Positions 6,390 through 9,494 of a DNA stretch of 9,494 nt are shown here, in pieces; position 1 is the stretch's first letter, and the number at the start of each line of letters is the position of its first letter. The notes beneath the pieces are model-generated. The model was given only the letters and a program-made list of their open reading frames with translations. It was not told the DNA's origin and did not search any database. The stretch is from assembly GCA_020343715.1 (NCBI GenBank), contig CP070808.1, positions 1,827,564 to 1,837,057 of the forward strand, written 5' to 3'. The DNA is from Thermoplasmata archaeon (GTDB lineage Archaea; Thermoplasmatota; DTKX01; GCA-020343715). The translations under genes were made by a program, and so were the position numbers.

Positions 6390-7268
6390 ATGGACACGAG
6401 GGCACACTGGCCGGGAGAGCTGGACGACGGGCAGATGCCGCTGGACGCGGTGCTGAACGTCGATTGCATCGAGGGAATGGCGGCGCTGCCGCCCAAGTCC
6501 ATCGACGTGATAGTCACCTCACCCCCATACAACATCGGCAAGGAGTACAAGGCCTACAACGACAACAGGCCCCGAAGGGAGTTCCTGACCTGGCTGGGGT
6601 CGGTGTTCGCGGAGTGCAACAGGGTGCTGGCCGATGACGGCTCCTTCTTCCTCAACGTGGGCGGGAAGCCATCGGACCCGTGGATCCCCCTGGACATCGC
6701 CAACGAGGCCAGGGAGCACTTCCACCTCCAGAACGTGATCCACTGGGTCAAGTCCATCGCCATCCCGTGCGAGTCGGTGGGCAGGGCCTGCGGCATCGAC
6801 CAGGACCTGGCTGTCGGTCACTACAAGCCCGTGAACAGCGAACGTTACCTGAGCTCCTGCCAAGAGTACGTGTTCCACCTGACGCGGAAGGGCACGACCC
6901 CCATCGACAAGCTGGCCGTGGGGGTCGAGTACCAGGACAAGTCCAACATCAGGCGGTGGGCCTCGGGGGCGGGGGGCATGCGCGACAGGGGCAACACCTG
7001 GTTCATCCCCTACGATACAATCCAGAGCAGCCGTCCCCATCCCACCGTGTTCCCAGACAAGCTGCCCGAGATGTGCATCCAGCTCCACGGCGTCGACGAG
7101 ACCACCGTGGTCATGGACCCGTTCATGGGGACCGGCTCCACGGCGGTGGCCTCGGTCAGGCTGGGCGTCAGGTTCCTGGGGTTCGAGATAGACCCCGACT
7201 ACGTGGAGATCGCCGAGGAGCGCATCGCCGAGGCGATGGATCGAAGGCAACGGGACGGCAGCCGCTAG
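6390..7268 (+). CDS. Site-specific DNA methyltransferase, beta class (likely N4-cytosine or N6-adenine)
   Basis: 292 residues. It modifies an exocyclic amino group in DNA using S-adenosylmethionine. Catalytic motif IV TSPPYN (43-48) comes first and SAM-binding motif I DPFMGTGS (243-250) near the C-terminus, followed by FEIDPDYVEIAEERI; this order defines the beta class. Other landmarks are DDGSFFLNVGG, VGHYKPVNSERYL, RDRGNTWFIPY and RPHPTVFPDKLPE. The TSPPY form is commoner in N4-cytosine enzymes, but the target base and recognition site cannot be read from sequence. No restriction endonuclease gene lies on either side, so it looks solitary, with a role in gene regulation, replication/repair marking or defence against foreign restriction systems. 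It is translated just after the AbrB-like gene. Its stop codon overlaps that of the convergent phosphohexomutase gene. Confidence 0.92.
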   Translation: MDTRAHWPGELDDGQMPLDAVLNVDCIEGMAALPPKSIDVIVTSPPYNIGKEYKAYNDNRPRREFLTWLGSVFAECNRVLADDGSFFLNVGGKPSDPWIPLDIANEAREHFHLQNVIHWVKSIAIPCESVGRACGIDQDLAVGHYKPVNSERYLSSCQEYVFHLTRKGTTPIDKLAVGVEYQDKSNIRRWASGAGGMRDRGNTWFIPYDTIQSSRPHPTVFPDKLPEMCIQLHGVDETTVVMDPFMGTGSTAVASVRLGVRFLGFEIDPDYVEIAEERIAEAMDRRQRDGSR

Positions 7269-8635
7269 GTCCGCTCAGCCCTGGCCCTCTCCTGCATCTC
7301 CTCGAACAATCCCGTGAACTGAGCCACCAGCTCGTCGAGCCTCTCCTGGGTCCGAGCCTCGGCGAAGAGCCTGATGAGGGGCTGGGTGTTCGAGGGCCGC
7401 AGCATCGCCCATCCGTCCTCGAAGATGACCTTGACGCCGTCGGTGGTATCGATGCGGGCGCCCAGGTTCCGGAAGTGCTCCTCGAGCAGCTCGTTGACCC
7501 GGAACTTGATATCGTCACCGCACTTGAACCCCTCCTCGATGAAGGGGTAGCTGGGTATGGCGTCCACGATCTCCGAGAGGGGTCGGTCGTCCTCTCCCAT
7601 CAGCTCGGCCAGCTTGAGGGTCATGAGCATGGGGTCGTCGAATATGTAGTAGGTGGGAAGGAAGAAGTGGGCGGAGATCTCCATGGCGAAGATGCCCCCG
7701 TGCTTCTTTATCTCCTCGCAGACGAACACATCGCCCACCCGGACGCGGACCACCTCGGCGCCGTCCTTCTCCAGCTCGTCCTCGATTATCATCGAGCAGG
7801 GGACGTTGGCGATCACTTTGCCCTTGTGGTGCTTGAGCAGGTCCCGGGATACCAGGATACCCACCTTCTCGGTCTGGACCGCCCTACCCCTGTCGTCGAC
7901 GAAGATGGCCCTGTCGCCGTCGGCATCGTAGCCGACCCCCAGGTCGGCCCCCTGCTTTGGGACCTCCTCCATCAGGGCGCCCAGGCTCCTCTCGGTGGGG
8001 TGCGGGCTTCTGTTGGGGAAGGTGCCGTCCACCTCCCCGAAGAGGGAGACCACCTGGTGGCCGACCCGACGGAGCAGGTCCTGGGCCGTCAGCGTGGCCG
8101 CGCCGTTGCCTGGGTCCACGACTATCTTGAGGGGGCGGGGCGCCGTCAGGCGCTCCGACAGGAAGTCGATGTACTCGGCGATGGCCCTGCCCTCGGGGTA
8201 GTGGTCGACTGAGCCCACCTGGTCCCACCGGGGCCGGCCCGTCTCCCCGGCCATGTACATGTCCCGGATCTTCAGGTTGTCGTAGGTGTAGCCGGAGCCG
8301 TCGGGGTTCCGCCACCGGATGCCGTTGTACTCGGGGGGGTTGTGGGAGGCGGTGATGTAGACCCCCGCCTGGTAATCCCCCTGGTTGACATGGAAGTTGA
8401 ACACCGGGATGGGGCACGCGCCCACCGACAGCACCTGGAGGCCGCCCGCGGCCATCCCGGCGGCGACGGCGGATTCCAGGGCGGCGCTGGATATGCGCAC
8501 GTCGCGGCCGATGGCGACCCGACCCTCGTTGCCATGGAATGCGGCGAACACCTCGCCGATCCTGGCCCCGAAGTCGGTGGTGAGCTCCTCGTTGAAGACT
8601 CCGCGGATGTCGTAGGCACGGAATATGTGCTCCAT
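7265..8635 (-). CDS. Phosphomannomutase/phosphoglucomutase (alpha-D-phosphohexomutase)
   Basis: 456 residues from ATG 8635, the usual family length. The enzyme interconverts hexose 6-phosphate and hexose 1-phosphate, feeding GDP-mannose or UDP-sugar synthesis for glycans and lipids. It opens MEHIFRAYDIRG, the standard family start. The phosphoserine loop is TASHNPPEYNG (S97), the magnesium loop DADGDR (237-242), the sugar loop MEISAH (318-323, a variant of GEMSGH-type loops), and the phosphate loop RPSNTQP (413-419). All four domains are present, so it should be active; the substrate (mannose, glucose or glucosamine) cannot be decided here. An upstream in-frame ATG at 8686 would add 17 unconserved residues and is not preferred, although a TATA-like box about 26 bases before it leaves it open. 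Confidence 0.93.
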   Translation of the reverse strand: MEHIFRAYDIRGVFNEELTTDFGARIGEVFAAFHGNEGRVAIGRDVRISSAALESAVAAGMAAGGLQVLSVGACPIPVFNFHVNQGDYQAGVYITASHNPPEYNGIRWRNPDGSGYTYDNLKIRDMYMAGETGRPRWDQVGSVDHYPEGRAIAEYIDFLSERLTAPRPLKIVVDPGNGAATLTAQDLLRRVGHQVVSLFGEVDGTFPNRSPHPTERSLGALMEEVPKQGADLGVGYDADGDRAIFVDDRGRAVQTEKVGILVSRDLLKHHKGKVIANVPCSMIIEDELEKDGAEVVRVRVGDVFVCEEIKKHGGIFAMEISAHFFLPTYYIFDDPMLMTLKLAELMGEDDRPLSEIVDAIPSYPFIEEGFKCGDDIKFRVNELLEEHFRNLGARIDTTDGVKVIFEDGWAMLRPSNTQPLIRLFAEARTQERLDELVAQFTGLFEEMQERARAERT

Positions 8636-8706
8636 CTGGGTTCCCTCACGCCGGTAACGCGGAGGGCATAGATGAACCTTCTCCATCAGCGGTCAAAGGA
8701 TGCCTT

Positions 8707-8731
8707 TTCGATATTCGAGGGCCGATATTTT
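8707..8731 (-). promoter_or_regulatory. Possible promoter of the phosphohexomutase gene
   Basis: Minus-strand AAAAATATC (8723-8731) and GAATATCG (8707-8715) are the two TATA-like candidates upstream of the gene. Which one is used decides between a leader of roughly 50-70 bases to ATG 8635 and a nearly leaderless start at ATG 8686. Confidence 0.3.
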
Positions 8732-8759
8732 TGAGAAAATGGGAAATCATTTTTTACCA
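8727..8759 (+). promoter_or_regulatory. Promoter with overlapping AT-rich inverted repeats for the Lrp-like regulator
   Basis: ATTTT (8727-8731) pairs with AAAAT (8736-8740), and AAAATG (8736-8741) pairs with CATTTT (8748-8753), so one middle element serves two overlapping repeats. The last arm merges into ATTTTTTACCA (8749-8759), a TATA-like box centred about 27 bases before ATG 8780. The layout suits autoregulation by a dimeric Lrp-type protein. Confidence 0.42.
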
Positions 8760-8779
8760 CGGTACCCATTCCAACGATT

Positions 8780-9494
8780 ATGACCAAGGCCAACCTCTCC
8801 GACAACGAGACTAGGACGCTGCTGGGACTTGTCAAGTACCCCACCCTCAACGACAGGCAGCTCTCAGAGAGGATAGGCATAAAGATGTCCACGGTCACCG
8901 CCATCAAGAACCGGCTCAAGGACCTGGGCTACTTCATCACCGTGAGGGTGCCCAACCTCCAGAACCTGGGGGCGGAGCTGCTCTCGGTCACCTACTCCCA
9001 CACCGACCCTGCGGCACCCGAGGGGACCCAGGTGGAGGTGGGCAGGCATCTGTTCGAGGGATTCGACGAGCTGTTCTACATCGGTGCCGGGCCTCGGTTC
9101 AGGTTCTCCATGTCGATGCACCGGAACTACTCGTCAGCGTGCAGGACCCTCGACGGGGTGTTCGACCTATACTCCCGCAACGGACTTCTAGCTCCTGGTG
9201 CCCTTGGGACGGTGCACTTCCCCTTCGACCAGACCAAGCTGTACAACTTCTTCGATTACTCGGCCCTCCTGGAGAACGCCTTCTCGGTGCAGCTCCCTCC
9301 CCGGGAGGCGGACCGTCAGGTCCACGACGGGGAGTTCGGGGCCGTGACCTCTGTGAAGCTGTCGCGCATCGAGCGCAAGGTCCTCCGGGGCCTGGTCCAG
9401 AACCCGGACCTGCTGGACTCGAACATCGCCAAGCGCATCGACGTGACCCGCCAGTCGGTGACGAAGATGCGCAAGCGGTTCGAGGACCTGGACC
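8780..9494 (+). CDS. Lrp/AsnC-like regulator with two helix-turn-helix regions (3' end cut by window)
   Basis: The first 238 codons are visible and the frame runs off the window. Residues about 6-56 form an Lrp/AsnC-like helix-turn-helix (LSDNETRTLLGLVKYPTLND, then QLSERIGIKMSTVTAIKNRL, then a GYF wing). A middle domain of about 120 residues (LLSVTYSH, FEGFDELFYIGAGPRFRFSM) has alternating hydrophobic patterning and is not a clear ligand-binding RAM domain. From about 196 a second helix-turn-helix begins (LSRIERKVLRGLVQNPDLLD, then NIAKRIDVTRQSVTKMRKRF), similar in layout to the first. It is probably a DNA-binding regulator. The start is ATG 8780, about 27 bases after a TATA-like box, so likely leaderless. 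The C-terminus and any further domain are not visible. Confidence 0.85.
   Translation, partial: MTKANLSDNETRTLLGLVKYPTLNDRQLSERIGIKMSTVTAIKNRLKDLGYFITVRVPNLQNLGAELLSVTYSHTDPAAPEGTQVEVGRHLFEGFDELFYIGAGPRFRFSMSMHRNYSSACRTLDGVFDLYSRNGLLAPGALGTVHFPFDQTKLYNFFDYSALLENAFSVQLPPREADRQVHDGEFGAVTSVKLSRIERKVLRGLVQNPDLLDSNIAKRIDVTRQSVTKMRKRFEDLD

Noticed and set aside
6208..7268. Toxin-antitoxin module (MazE-like antitoxin plus toxin)
   Set aside because: The downstream gene is a complete DNA methyltransferase, not a PemK/MazF or PIN toxin, and no small toxin frame lies beside the AbrB-like gene.
6680..8212. A 510-codon open frame on the plus strand
   Set aside because: It runs in another frame through the methyltransferase and then antisense through the phosphohexomutase. 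Its translation is low-complexity Gly/Arg/His-rich with no recognisable motif, a common by-product of GC-rich coding DNA.
6208..8635. A complete restriction-modification system
   Set aside because: No endonuclease-like gene is present; the flanking genes are a coiled-coil protein and a phosphohexomutase.

Overview
The window is high-GC (roughly two-thirds G+C by eye), densely coded and archaeal. The strongest lineage evidence is diphthine synthase (dphB), an enzyme of the archaeal/eukaryotic diphthamide pathway. Supporting evidence is short AT-rich TATA-like boxes about 26-28 bases before several start codons, with little or no 5' leader, and an Lrp-like regulator with two helix-turn-helix regions. 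Together these suggest a high-GC euryarchaeon of the Thermoplasmatota type. The phylum is inferred; no marker in the window fixes it.

Left part (22-4148, minus strand) is an exported redox/surface cluster. Two tandem paralogues carry a Cys-x-Cys-His-Asn motif and a C-terminal membrane anchor (Reeler-like / 'choice-of-anchor V' type domain). The second is followed after 4 bases by a Tat-exported molybdopterin oxidoreductase with a complete 4Fe-4S motif, but no cysteine at the usual metal-ligand position. The tight spacing suggests the second anchored protein and the molybdoprotein work together outside the membrane.

Middle part (4283-6004) holds housekeeping and unknown genes. dphB (plus) converges stop-to-stop on a small MTH1187/UPF0045-type thiamine-binding protein (minus). 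Behind that lies a coiled-coil protein of unknown function (minus). A 203-base divergent intergenic region (6005-6207) then leads to a two-gene operon: a 58-residue AbrB/MazE-like DNA-binding protein followed by a solitary beta-class DNA methyltransferase with no restriction endonuclease beside it.

Right part (7265-9494): the methyltransferase converges, with overlapping stop codons, on a phosphomannomutase/phosphoglucomutase (minus). Divergent from that is a regulator (plus) with an N-terminal Lrp/AsnC-like helix-turn-helix and a second one that is cut by the window end. Both regulator-type genes (6208 and 8780) share an 11-base AT-rich promoter element.

No rRNA, tRNA, CRISPR array, insertion sequence or integrase was seen. 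The most interesting parts are the molybdoprotein/CxCH-anchor cluster and the AbrB-like/methyltransferase pair with an inverted repeat around its TATA box.
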